DNA of 64,000 nucleotides from Bombardia bombarda. Lineage: Eukaryota; Ascomycota; Sordariomycetes; Sordariales; Lasiosphaeriaceae. The first letter of the stretch is position 1, and every line of letters starts with the position of its first letter. Location: the NCBI GenBank assembly GCA_030512295.1, contig JAULSR010000006.1:1550001-1614000 (forward strand), read 5' to 3'. Positions 1 through 10,373 of this stretch are shown here, piece after piece. The notes below the pieces were generated by a model. It saw only the letters and a program-made list of their open reading frames with translations. It ran no database searches and had not been told where the DNA came from. A program made the translations under genes and the position numbers.

Positions 1-289
1 CTATAATTATGGGCTTGTCGAATTGCCCAGACACTATCACACTCTGTTACCTTGTTAGAATGAAGAAATAAATAACAAGGCTTGATAACCCGCTGTATTT
101 CTGCATTCTCGGTACAGTAGCCGCAGCTGCAGCTAATTCAAGTTCAACTATCTCCGCGTTCTACTCGTAGCACTCATCCACGCCTTAGTCATATAAACCG
201 ATGCTTGACCAAAAGGAGAAACACGCCCAAACAAAACAAGAACCCCACCTAATATATAAGTAAGGTAGTGTATAACACGAACCCAAACC
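1..289. other. Window edge, 3' flank of golgin-like gene
   Basis: No coding signal is visible. This is AT-richer sequence downstream of the stop codon of the minus-strand gene and probably holds its 3' UTR. Nothing else can be supported. Confidence 0.5.
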
Positions 290-2121
290 TCAAATCTCAA
301 AAATCTCGCCCAAACCCTCGCCGCCGCCCCGCCTATTCTCCACCAGATCAAGCCTCCAGCCCTCCCAGTTCTTCAACGACCTCTTGATATCCTTAATCCG
401 CTCGATCCGCTTCTTCTGCTCCTCCTCGTGCGCCCTACGGAATGCCTCCTCGTCAAAGTCCAAATCATCATCCTCAAGCAACGGGTCCTCATCATGATGA
501 TGGTCATGGCCATGGTGATGATCCCCACCACCACCGACCCCAGCCGCGCCAGCAAGCACATTCAACCCACTCGTAAAGAACTCCCCAATCCCTCCCCCAC
601 CACCACCCACCACACTCTTCCTCGCCCCCGCCGCCCCCGACCCACCAACACCCCCAAGATCAACCGTCTCAAACCTCGCCCCATCATCCGGCCCAACCTG
701 CATCTCCTTCCGCCGCTCATGCCAAATCCCCCTCCGCAAATCCGTATTCTCCGCCTCCAGCGCCCTCAGCCTCTTCTCCAGCCTCAACCGCCCCTCATAC
801 TCCAGCTCATCCACCCCCTCATCATCCCCGCCGCCATCACGCGCGTGCTCCTTCCTCAGCTTCAGATTCTCCCCCTCCACCCTCTCCACCAGCACCTTCA
901 ACCCCACCACCTCCTTCTCCACCCTCTCCTTCTCCTTCCTCAGCGCCTGCGTCCGCCCATCCTGCTCCCTGTGCAGCGTCGTCAGCGCCACCACCTTCTT
1001 CTCCAGCCCCTCACTCTTCTTCGCCAGCTCGTCCCTCGCCGCCCCCACCTCGGCCACCCCGCGCTCCAGTGCCCGCAGCTTCGTCTCCGCCGCAGCACGC
1101 TCAGCCCCCTCTTTAACCGCCTTCTCTGAAACACGATCAAGATTCCGCTTCAGGTCCGCCAGCTCGCGCTGCGCCAGCGCCGCCGCCTTCTCCGCGCGCG
1201 CCAGCTTCTCCTCCAGCGCGGTAATCTGGTCCGACGGCGTCGCCGCCGACACCGCCAGCCGCTCGACCTGCGCGCGCAGGCGCGAGATCTCGAGCTCCAT
1301 CGTCTCGATCGTCGCCGACTTGGACTGCAGCTGGGCCTCGAGCTCCGACGGCGGCGGCGGGGCCGACGACACCGACATGGACGGTGACGAGCCGTGGTGG
1401 TGGCGCCCGTTGCTGCCGCCCGCGGCTGTGCGCGCGACCTGGGACTGCAGCAGTGTGTTTTGGCGCTGGAGGGCCGCGAGCTCGTTCTGCAGCCTGGTGA
1501 CGGCGGGGCTGTCAGCGTCCGAGGCTTGTTTGGACGCGTTGTCGCCGTCGGCCTCGCGGAGGTCGGCGAGGTCCTCCACGGCTTTCTGCCATCGCTTCTC
1601 GGCGTCGGCTGTCTCTTTAGCGAGGCGCTTGTTCTCCTTCTCGAGATCCTCGATGCGTGTGACGTGCTTGCGGTAGATCTCGGGCGCGGTCTCGCCCTCA
1701 GGGCTGAACATGCCGGGGGAGAGGGGGCCGGATATGGATGCCTTGCGGAACGAGGTGGATCGGGCCTTGGACTGCTGGGCTAGCGAGGGCGGGGGGCTCT
1801 GAGAAGCGGGGGCGTCGGTGGTGATGGTGAGAGGTGTGTTGTCGCCCTCGTCGTCTTGGGGGTTCTCTTCGACTGCTTGCTCGGATTCGGCTGGTGTTGT
1901 GGTGGATGGTTCGGCGGAGGTCTTGTCGGTGGGCGTGTCGTCCTTCTTGGCTGCAGAGCCGCCGCCGGCCTTCTTTGCCTTTGCTTTTTTCATTTGCTCA
2001 ACCTGGTGCCGCATTGTCAGTCCTAAGAGATATTCATCGGGTACAATTGGGAGCCAACAGAGAAACGTACCCTCTTCCTGGCGGCCGCCACCTTCTCGGC
2101 CTTGGCCTTGTCTTCGTCCAT
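290..2121 (-). CDS. Golgin-like long coiled-coil protein, function not assigned
   Basis: Two exons, 2121-2071 and 2002-290, give 587 residues. The 68-bp intron has a GTACGT donor, a CTGAC branch site and a CAG acceptor. The ATG at 2121 is chosen because the joined start reads MDEDKAKAEKVAAARKRVEQ, an unbroken charged helix running into the second exon. Residues about 20-130 are Ser/Thr/Pro-rich and disordered. Residues about 140-450 are heptad-type coiled coil rich in Leu, Glu, Lys and Ala. The tail has a Gly/His-rich patch, an acidic block and a final basic helix. Long coiled coils of this design are typical of Golgi tethers such as fungal Bug1- or Rud3-type golgins, but I see no diagnostic GRIP or GRAB domain, so the Golgi role is inference. 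It diverges from the LAMTOR5-like gene across a shared 0.85-kb region. Confidence 0.75.
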
Positions 2122-2972
2122 GGTGGGCAGCTTGTACAGAGAGAATAGGTTGTAGGGCGGGCAAAGGGATGATCGTCCAAATGCTAAATACAGAAGCAGA
2201 CGTGTGTGCAAATAAGTAGTTGAGGTGCTGTTTTTCTCAAGCTGTTGTTGTGTTATCTCAGAGCTCCGGACAGGGCGCGTTTCAAGCTACGGCGGTCGTT
2301 GGGGGTCTGGGTCACTGGGAAGCTTCCGTGCATGCAACAACAGCTGCCAGGTGGCACATTTCGTCCGTCGGCCCGGGATCACCCCTGTCAAGCCACAGAC
2401 CAACAGGGGTGCTAGTGTGCGTGCCTGTCTAAAAAGTATCGTCACTTTTTACAGATTTTGCACATTCGAAAGACGGCCCAGGAATGACAAACTCGTTACT
2501 CGACAGCCCACAGGACAAACACAATAAACACAATAGATTGCGAAATTGCCTATTGTCACGGGTACTACTAGAAAGAAACCAAAGAAGGAACAGCTCACTC
2601 CCCTCTGCACGTGGAGCTTATTACCACGGTAGCCTCTCGATCACCGCTCCACTCACCGCGCAATCGCAACCAGGAACCACCCCATGTCCAAACATACAAT
2701 ACAGTGACTTGTCCGAGGCGCACCCCAAAACGACCCTGCGTGCTTACCGTCTCTCTCCCTCCCTTGCCTTGCGCGCGCTTACTAGGCACCTACCACCCCT
2801 GATATTAAGCATCCCAAGGCAGCAGCCAGCCAACAAACAAACACGACATCTTTGCGACAACTTCAACACCCACCTCTACAAAACCTCTCTTCTCCCCACG
2901 ACAGCAAACCTGTGAATTCCAACCCACCCACCAACGACCTATCGCAAAACCACCACCACACCAGCGAGGACA
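2122..2972. promoter_or_regulatory. Divergent intergenic region (golgin-like / LAMTOR5-like)
   Basis: This 851-bp stretch lies between two divergently transcribed start codons and must hold both promoters and 5' UTRs. The right half is pyrimidine-rich and then CA/AAC-rich just before the plus-strand ATG, as is common in fungal 5' leaders. I see no clear TATA box. Confidence 0.5.
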
Positions 2973-3674
2973 ATGACGTCCGCAGCCTCCCTCCCGGCGC
3001 AACATCCCTCGCTCTCCCTCCACCTCTCCGACCGGACCCTCACACCCATCCTCTCTTCCTCCTCCGCCCCCTTCAACAACAACCACAACAACACCACCAC
3101 CACCGATAATACAACAACCACAGACCCAGCCTCCCAGCAGCAACAACAGCCCCAACCCGACCGAAAACAACAAAAACAATCCTCGTCCCTCGCCCTCCTA
3201 ACCGCCACCGCCCTCGCCGCCCAAACAACAGCAGCCCACCTCAACCTCGGCACCCCTCTGCGCATTATGGTCGAGACCGGCAACGGCGGCCCCGTCATCC
3301 TCAGCTCCTTTCTAGACATCAACAATTCACCCACCACCAATCCCTCTTCTTCTTCCGCAGCCACAATCCCCGTATCCCCCAAATACCCCCACCACTACTA
3401 CGACCAAGCGCCAGAAGACAACGAAGAGGATCAGTCACGCGGACGTCAATCCGAACCCCAGCAACCACCCATGCTCGTAGCCGTCGTCGTCGCCCCCGAC
3501 GCCGACCACGCAGGCGAAGCATGGCGCGCCGTGTCCAAGCTGGAGCGCGTCGGGCGCAACCTCCAGTCTGCCTGGCTGCAGGAGCAGGAGCAGCAGAGGC
3601 GGCGACGACGACGACCGCGGGCAAAGGGGGGTGACCACGAAGACGACGAGTATTTCTATGATGCTTCCGGCTAG
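2973..3674 (+). CDS. Putative LAMTOR5/roadblock-type protein with long low-complexity inserts
   Basis: A single-exon frame of 233 residues. Residues about 72-113 (ALLTATALAAQTTAAHLNLG, then LRIMVETGNGGPVILSSFL) and about 167-200 (MLVAVVVAPD, then a C-terminal helix AVSKLERVGRNL) can be laid by eye on the small roadblock fold of LAMTOR5/HBXIP: helix, a strand ending in an ES/ET-x-N-G-x-x-x-I turn, then a V-A-V strand. The N-terminal LTPILSSSSAPF would be the first strand. A Thr/Asn/Gln-rich insert (about 31-70) and a Ser/Pro/acidic insert (about 114-166) interrupt the fold, and the tail has an Arg run. In other eukaryotes LAMTOR5 is part of the lysosome/vacuole Ragulator/EGO scaffold for Rag GTPases and TORC1. 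The family assignment is inference from a few dozen residues. Another roadblock protein, or no homology, remains possible. Confidence 0.6.
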   Translation: MTSAASLPAQHPSLSLHLSDRTLTPILSSSSAPFNNNHNNTTTTDNTTTTDPASQQQQQPQPDRKQQKQSSSLALLTATALAAQTTAAHLNLGTPLRIMVETGNGGPVILSSFLDINNSPTTNPSSSSAATIPVSPKYPHHYYDQAPEDNEEDQSRGRQSEPQQPPMLVAVVVAPDADHAGEAWRAVSKLERVGRNLQSAWLQEQEQQRRRRRRPRAKGGDHEDDEYFYDASG

Positions 3675-4070
3675 GCATTTGCCTAACAAAGGCACACGAC
3701 ATGTCGAAACCTGTATTCAAACAGCATCGATTACCTAGGTAGTCTAACTCAACAACAACAAACCACACACATAAACACCGCAAAAGAAAGAGCAGACGCT
3801 GGACTGGCTGGCTGTCTATATCTTTTTTTACTTTCCTCTTTAAAATAATTTCTCCCCTTCCATCACGAGACGGGAAAAAATGGTTTAACTGCTCATGAAT
3901 GATACCCATATCTGCCAACACCTGAACATAAATAATCCCTGGGGATGATAAAACAAGGCACCCCTTCTTAGCCCCATTTAAGGGCAACTGACAAAAACAA
4001 CGCCCCGGCTAACTTGTATCCCCTTCCCACCTATCACACTTTACTCTCCCCCCCAAATTATATCCGCAAT
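3675..4070. other. Convergent intergenic region
   Basis: 396 bp between two convergent stop codons. It holds the 3' UTRs of both neighbours and several T- and A-rich runs compatible with polyadenylation signals. No gene is visible. Confidence 0.5.
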
Positions 4071-6611
4071 TTAGATGAGCTGCTCAAAGGCGCGGTTGAT
4101 GGGCGACCGGATGTTGGGGACGTCCTTCCAGAAGTTGACCGTCGCGACCGCGCGCTTGGTGATACCCTCGGGGGTGAACTCGAACTTCTATAACCGGGCA
4201 GTCATGTTAGAAAACCCCACAATCTCTTATCTAAAAACGGGAAACAGAAAAAAATAATAACTTGCCTTGTAAACGTCCTTATACGCACCCGAAGCGCCAA
4301 AGCGGTTCAGGCCAAACTGCTCGTGAGTGTACTTCTCCCAGCCCATCGTGCTCATCACCTCAACCGACAGCGACGGGATGCCGTCGGGGAACACGCTCAG
4401 GCGGTAATCCTTGGGCTGCGCATCGAAAACCTCGAAGCAGGGCATCGAGACCACGCGGGCCTTGAGGTTGTGCTTCTCAGCCAGCTCCTTGACGGCGTCA
4501 ATGCAGATGCACACCTCGGAGCCCGTCGACACCAGCGTGATGTCGGCCTTCTCCTGCTCGTGCAGCACGTAACCGCCCTTGGCCGCCTTGTCGAGGGTGG
4601 AGCCCTCGAGCTGGGGCAGGTTCTGGCGCGACAGCGCAATGATGCTGGGGGTGTGCTTGGAGGTGAGGGCGACGTAGTAGGCAGCGCTGTTCTCGTTGCC
4701 GTCGGCCGGGCGCCAGACCATGCAGTTGGGCAGGGCGCGGAAGTGGGCCAGCGTCTCGATAGGCTGGTGAGTGGGGCCGTCCTCGCCGAGACCGATCGAG
4801 TCGTGGGTGGCGACCCAGATGACGCGGTGCTGCGACAGGGCCGACAGGCGGACGGCACCGGCAGCGTACGAGACGAAGTTGAGGAAGGTGCCGCCATAAG
4901 GCAGGATGGTGCCGTAGGCAGCCATGCCGTTGAGGATGGCGCCCATACCGTGCTCGCGGACACCGAAGCGGATGTAGCGGCCGGCATATGTGCCGAGGCC
5001 AGTCGCAGGGGGCTGGAAGTCGATGGCGCCCTTCCACCTTGTGAGGTTGGAGCCGGTCAAATCGGCAGAGCCACCGATAAGCTCGGGGATGGCGTCGAAG
5101 ACCTTGTTGATGACGATCTCGGACAGCTTTCTGGACGCAACAGCGTCATCGGCTGGGGTGTAGACGGGGAGGTTCTTCTCCCAGCCCTCGGGGAGGTCAC
5201 CAGTCTGGCGGCGGACGAGATCGGCAGCCTCGGACTTGTACTCCTCAGCGTACTTGGCGAACAGCTCATTCCACTCGGCCTCCTTGGCGGCGCCCTCGGC
5301 GGAAGCCTTGTGGCACAGCTCATATACCTCCTGGGGAACAGCGAAGCTCTGCTCGGGGTTGAAGCCAAACTTCTGCTTGAGCTGCTTGATGTCGTCGGCC
5401 TTCAGGGGAGAGCCGTGGACACCGTGTGTGCCCTGCTGCTTGGAGCCGAAACCAATGGTGGTTCTGAGCTTGATGAGCGAGGGCTTGTTCTTAACGGCCT
5501 GGCACTTCTTGATGGCAGCCTCGATACCCGCGAGGTCGTCATCACCATCCTCGACCGTCTCGGTGTGCCAGCCGTAGGCCTCGTACCGCTTGAGGACGTC
5601 CTCAGTGAAAGCCTGGTTAGTGTCACCGTCAATTGTGATATGATTGTCGTCCCAGACGGCAATCAGGTTGCCGAGCTGGAGGTGGCCAGCCAAGGAGCAG
5701 GCCTCGCTGGAGACACCCTCCATCAGGCAGCCATCGCCAAGGAAGGTATATGTGTAGTTGTCAACAACGTCATATCCGGGCTTGTTGAAGACGGCGGCAG
5801 TGTGCGCCTGGGCGATAGCAAGACCAACGGCATTGCTGACACCCTGGCCGAGGGGACCGGTGGTGACCTCGATGCCGGGGGTGTCGTGGGCCTCGGGGTG
5901 GCCGGGGGTGATGCTATCAACGGACTACAGGCACAAAGAAACGTTAGGAAGTCGTGGTGATAGGATTAGCAAAGACATGGACATACGCGGAAGGCCTTGA
6001 GGTCATCGATAGAGAGCTCATAGCCGTAGAGGTGGAGCAGAGCATACTGAAGCATGCAGCCATGGCCGTTGCTGTAGAGACCCGTGTTAGTTGAGGGGTC
6101 GCTGTCGATTTTCGGGGATAACTAGGAGACGTACGAGAGCACGAAGCGATCCCGGTTGAGCCACTTGGGGTTCTTGGGGTTGAACTTCATGAACTTGTTG
6201 AAGAGAACGTGGGCGACAGGTGCCATGCCCCTGGATGCTGTCAGCGGATTTATCTTCGGCTATCTGGAACTGTTTGGTCGAAGCTTACATGGGCGCACCC
6301 GGGTGGCCGGAGTTGGCATGGAAGGTGGCATCGACCTAAAAATAGATAATCATTTAGCAATTGATCATATACAGACCGTATCACAGTCGTTCTTTCGTAT
6401 GCGACTGATCATTATAATGATGGTAATTGTAGTTGTGATGTTTTGAATGCCATGGCGGGGTACAGAATGCGCCCCGGCAAGGGCGGGGGAAGAGGCGGGG
6501 ATCGTGGTCCCCTTTGTTGGGGTTGGTTGAGAAAGTGGTGAGAGGGGTATAACATACCGCGAGAGTGCGGATCGTGTTGATGGCGAGCTTGTCTGTCTCG
6601 GTATAGGCCAT
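4071..6611 (-). CDS. TKL1: Transketolase
   Basis: Six exons: 6611-6558, 6335-6289, 6230-6135, 6071-5987, 5924-4266 and 4187-4071, giving 685 residues, the normal length. The enzyme is cytosolic and thiamine-diphosphate dependent, moving two-carbon ketol units in the non-oxidative pentose phosphate pathway. The start MAYTETDKLAINTIRTLA joins to VDATFHANSGHPGAP. Later come the ThDP-binding GDGCLMEGVSSEA segment and the pyrimidine-domain motif GLGEDGPTHQPIE, with a normal C-terminus ending AFEQLI. The first intron is 222 bp and the middle ones 58-63 bp. The last intron (4265-4188) starts GCAAGT after AAG, a GC-AG intron; no GT donor there keeps the frame. A long open frame on the opposite strand is a codon-bias shadow. 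Confidence 0.98.
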
Positions 6612-8649
6612 GATTGCGAGACTTGTATGTTGGACAGGTGGGATAGGAGGTATGTTTGGTGTCCAGGAGGGATTTGCAGAGGCAAGAGAGAGGAGAAATG
6701 TAAGATGGAGGAGGGAGGGAGGTGGGGGTGATGGTTTATTTGTCCGGGAACGTTGGGGCGTCGAGAATTCAGACGCAGCGAGTTAGTGGAGAGGTGATGA
6801 GTGGCTCGAGAGTAGGTGTGGTAGGAAGGTGGGGTGTCTCGACCATGTTCCTTCAGGCTCCTCCAGGCTCCCCCCTCCAATGCCTCCAGGTCAAGGGGTT
6901 CCGAGGGCGAGCGAGGGGCTCTTCTGAACCTTCTGGTTCGCCCGGTTGAATTGCCTCTGTGGGGTTATTCATCAGCCCGGGAGCTCCAACGCGTTACGTC
7001 AGGCACTCCTCTAAATTCTCGCTTTCCTTTTGTTCTCCTTTTTTTTTTGCCCCCGCATCCTAACATCGGAGCTCTGGAGTCGACTGTCAATGGATTTGAA
7101 ATACGCCCAGAAGGAAGAGTGCACTGTTTGCAACGACCTCCCTATCTCGGGCCAGCGTTAAGAATTAGGTAAGGTTCTTAAATTCTGCCCGGTAAGACCC
7201 CGAAGCAGCACGTCTGGGGCAGGCAGAGGGATCATGCACACCCACCGACAAGGATTTGAACCACATAACCACAGAAATCACGCTGCTCCGGGGAAGGAAC
7301 GGCCGACGGTGGTGTAACAACAGCAACATGCATTGAAAGGCGGATGGACAGCCACACCTGGACAGCTCCTGCCTCCATTGGGTCTCCTGTTCCATTGCCC
7401 AATTTTTTTTTTTTTTCAATTCCCTAGGGTGATCAATCAGCTATGAGCCTAGCAAGCCCGCTCACTCAGCAGCCTCCCTGCTGCTCCAATAATGGCCGCC
7501 GCATCCAAGATTTTATGTACGAGGGACTTGGTAGTGCAGCTAGTCATGGACGCCGTACGTACGTAGGGTCAATGCAGTTTCATCTTGCCTCTCTTCTCGG
7601 CTATGAGTCGGAGCATCCAGGCTGGGATTGTATCTCCGGCCTGCGCAGAACTGCTGTTTCTGTTTGCTAGGTTAGATGTTTCTTTCATCTGAAAAGTAGC
7701 GCAGGGGTACAACAACCGCAGGGTCATCAAAGTCCCTCACCACCACCGACAACCACCGACGACGGCAGCACCCGTGCCTGCCCAAACCGCCATCCAATGT
7801 CACTGACGATGAGGCGGGACTCCACCCCGCTAGCAGTGCCAAGAGCTGGTAGTTAAGGTTGAAGATGGGTGTGGCGCGCGGCATTTTGGCTTGACACTCT
7901 TCGCTCTTTCCCTTCTAACAAAAAAATAAGCCCAGGTTGGTCCACGGATTCAGTTTTGTGTGTGTTGGGATCTGAAATAGTTCCCGATATGCACACGCCG
8001 GCCGGTCTTGAACGCCGAGGAAGGCATTTATCTCACCAAAGCTCACCTATATAAGATATGCTTATGATTATCGTTGCACCACACGCCTCGACTTGGCATG
8101 CTTTGGGAGTGGACTTCTAAAACCCGAAAGGTTCCCGACAGCACATGCCTGCCCTGACCAGCCCCATTGGCTAAGTAGAGTCGTGCTAACCGTGAATTTC
8201 ATCCGACATGTTGGGAGTTGAGACCCTACCGACTCAATGAGTACTTGCTGCCAGGTATGGGACCGATATCGTCCTCAGCCCTCTCTTAACGCCCGTGCAT
8301 ATTTGTAGGTGCCTGCCTGTCAAGATCGTTTTCGGTAATTTGAATATAGCCGTGATTTTCTAGTTCTATTCGTCAGGGACGGTTAACTGACCTGGCGTCA
8401 TCTGCAGCCCAATGGAAGGGACCACCAGCAGGCCAGACCCTGTGCCAATACGTTGGGGTTAGGGTTGAATGATCAAAATCGCATGTCCATCTTCAGACCT
8501 TTTTGTCAAATTGAAATTTCAGTCGACCAATAATGAGACGACATCATCAACTCTCATGAAAGATTCAGTTTAGACAAACCAAATCTCACAACTCACAAGA
8601 ACCTTCATGAACACCTAAAATTTAAAAACGAACATACAGAAACAGAGAC
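6612..8649. promoter_or_regulatory. Divergent intergenic region (transketolase / BMT6)
   Basis: About 2 kb without a believable gene between divergent start codons. Short open frames here do not exceed about 110 codons and resemble nothing. It contains T runs (near 7040 and 7400), a strong TATATAAG at 8048-8055 with no gene directly downstream, and a TTAGGGTT telobox at 8459-8466 about 185 bp before BMT6. Confidence 0.5.
8459..8466 (-). promoter_or_regulatory. Telobox (AACCCTAA) upstream of BMT6
   Basis: The plus strand reads GGGTTAGGGTT, so the minus strand carries AACCCTAA. In fungi and plants such telobox motifs (Tbf1-type sites in many yeasts) are enriched before ribosome-biogenesis genes, which fits the gene that starts 184 bp later. 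Whether it functions is inference. Confidence 0.35.
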
Positions 8650-10077
8650 ATGGGACAAATCCAGAAAAAGGGACCGCAGTCCCAAAAGGTGGCGGCCAAG
8701 AGCCAGATGATCAAGAAGAAGAGAAAGGACAAGGCAGTCAAGGACGAGAACGACAAGCTCCTGGAGCGCCAGCAGCAGGTCACTCTCGACATCTTCAAGG
8801 CCACCTTTGCCGATGTTCTGAACTCGGACTCCTTCTCAGCCAATCTGCAGGCCATCAAACAGGCCCTTTTCGAGCGCGACTTTGCCAAGGCCTTTCCCGG
8901 CACAGACGACGATAAGAAGCGTCTCCTGGCCGTCTATGCTGCCCGCTACAGCCCCACCCGCGCCCTATGCTACGCTACCCTTCTCGCCAGCCTCCACCGG
9001 CAACAGCATCTCCAGGGTGTCATCTCAACTGTCATAGATGACGATGGGGAGGAGGAAGTAGCTCAGGAGGAAGTAGCTCAGGAGGATGAGAAGGAAAATG
9101 ACGAGGAGGTCTTTGCTGCTACTACCGAAGAGGCAATCCCTGAATCCAATGTTATTGTTGCCCCTGAGTCTGAATCCGAACCCACATTCACATCAACATC
9201 AACAACAACAACAACAACAAGATCAACAACACTACCCCCACTAGAGACCAGCAAGCAACTCAACCTCCTCTGCATCGGCGGCGGCGCCGCCGAGCTCGTA
9301 GCCTTTGGCTCCTTCCTCAGCCAGCTCCGCGGGGGCTCATCCCCGCTCCTCTCCCCGGACTTCTCATCAGACGACAACAACGACAACACATCCCCCGACT
9401 CCCTCTCCGGCTCCATCACCCTCCTCGACTCGGCCGCCTGGGGCCCCGTCATCTCAGACCTCCAGCACACCCTCATCACCCCGCCGCCCATCTCCAAGTT
9501 CGCCAGCGCCGCCGCAAAAGAAGCCCACCGCCCCATCATCCCGCCCCCCAACTTCTCCGCCACCTTTATGCAACAAGACGTCCTCTCCCTCGACCGCGAC
9601 GGCCTCTCCAACATCATCACCACCACCAACAAAGCAAACCCCCACGCGCCCCTCCTGGTAACCCTCCTCTTCACCCTCAACGAGCTCTTCACCTCGGGCG
9701 GGATCGGCAAGACCACCGCCTTCCTGCTGCATCTGACCGCCGTCATCCCGCTCGGCTCCCTCCTCCTCGTCGTCGACAGCCCAGGAAGCTACTCGACCAC
9801 CAAGGTAGGCAGCAAAAAGGAAAAGGACGATGCGGCCGGTGGTGACGCCAAGCGCTACCCGATGCAGTGGCTCCTAGACCGTATCATGCTCGCCACCGCC
9901 AGAGAGCCAGTCAAGGGCCGCCGCTGGACCAAGCTCGAGGACAACGACTCGGCCTGGTTCAGACTCGCCGTCGGTAACACCCTCACCTACCCCATTCCTC
10001 TCGAAGACATGCGCTACCAGTTGCATCTGTACCGGGCTGATGATGCCTCGGATCCTTTGCCTCCGTCTGATGATTAG
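8650..10077 (+). CDS. BMT6: 25S rRNA (uridine-N3)-methyltransferase, BMT6 family
   Basis: A single-exon frame of 475 residues. The start MGQIQKKGPQSQKVAAKSQM and the following Lys-rich stretch look like a nucleolar localisation signal. A helical region then holds ATFADVLNSDSFSANLQAIK and YAARYSPTRALCYA. After an acidic, Ser/Thr-rich linker (about 125-200) comes the SAM-binding motif LLCIGGGAAELVAFGSFL at about residue 205. The last third has the conserved LLFTLNELFTSGGIGKTTAF segment and ends shortly after IPLEDMRYQLHLYRA. The yeast family member Bmt6 makes m3U2843 in 25S rRNA, acting in the nucleolus. The Thr and acidic inserts make it longer than the yeast protein. Family assignment is firm; the exact modified base is transferred from yeast. 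Confidence 0.9.
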   Translation: MGQIQKKGPQSQKVAAKSQMIKKKRKDKAVKDENDKLLERQQQVTLDIFKATFADVLNSDSFSANLQAIKQALFERDFAKAFPGTDDDKKRLLAVYAARYSPTRALCYATLLASLHRQQHLQGVISTVIDDDGEEEVAQEEVAQEDEKENDEEVFAATTEEAIPESNVIVAPESESEPTFTSTSTTTTTTRSTTLPPLETSKQLNLLCIGGGAAELVAFGSFLSQLRGGSSPLLSPDFSSDDNNDNTSPDSLSGSITLLDSAAWGPVISDLQHTLITPPPISKFASAAAKEAHRPIIPPPNFSATFMQQDVLSLDRDGLSNIITTTNKANPHAPLLVTLLFTLNELFTSGGIGKTTAFLLHLTAVIPLGSLLLVVDSPGSYSTTKVGSKKEKDDAAGGDAKRYPMQWLLDRIMLATAREPVKGRRWTKLEDNDSAWFRLAVGNTLTYPIPLEDMRYQLHLYRADDASDPLPPSDD

Positions 10078-10373
10078 AGAGAGGATAAGAGAAAAAGAAG
10101 ATGATACTTCTTTACTGCTTTTTGTGCATTTCTTTCTTTCTTGTGGCTGATGATGCTCTTTCTACTGCTGCTACGTACTGTACGTATTTGTACTCCAATG
10201 TCTGTCTATGTCGACAACAACAACAACCACGACGGGTAGATATAAACATCACACACGCCATCCATCCATACCCACACCCCCAATACCGCCATATCCCTCC
10301 CTTGGTTTATCACACATATTACCTAATACGACCTCTTTATACTCCAGTCCCTCTACCAATCCTCCACTCCCCT

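Noticed and set aside
428..1129. 233-codon open frame antisense to the golgin-like gene
   Set aside because: Pro/Leu/His/Arg-rich composition expected from reading a Glu/Lys/Ala coiled-coil gene backwards.
4323..5960. 545-codon open frame antisense to transketolase
   Set aside because: It lies in the antisense frame of a strongly codon-biased gene, has the typical Val/Leu/Gly/Ala/Asp composition of such shadows and overlaps the catalytic exon throughout.
7253..7263. GGTTCAAATCC (minus strand), a tRNA B-box-like sequence
   Set aside because: No A box, anticodon stem or acceptor stem can be folded around it, so a tRNA is not supported.
8048..8055. TATATAAG as a promoter of an unseen gene
   Set aside because: No gene starts within a normal distance downstream; BMT6 begins 595 bp later. 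It could belong to a long BMT6 leader but this cannot be supported.
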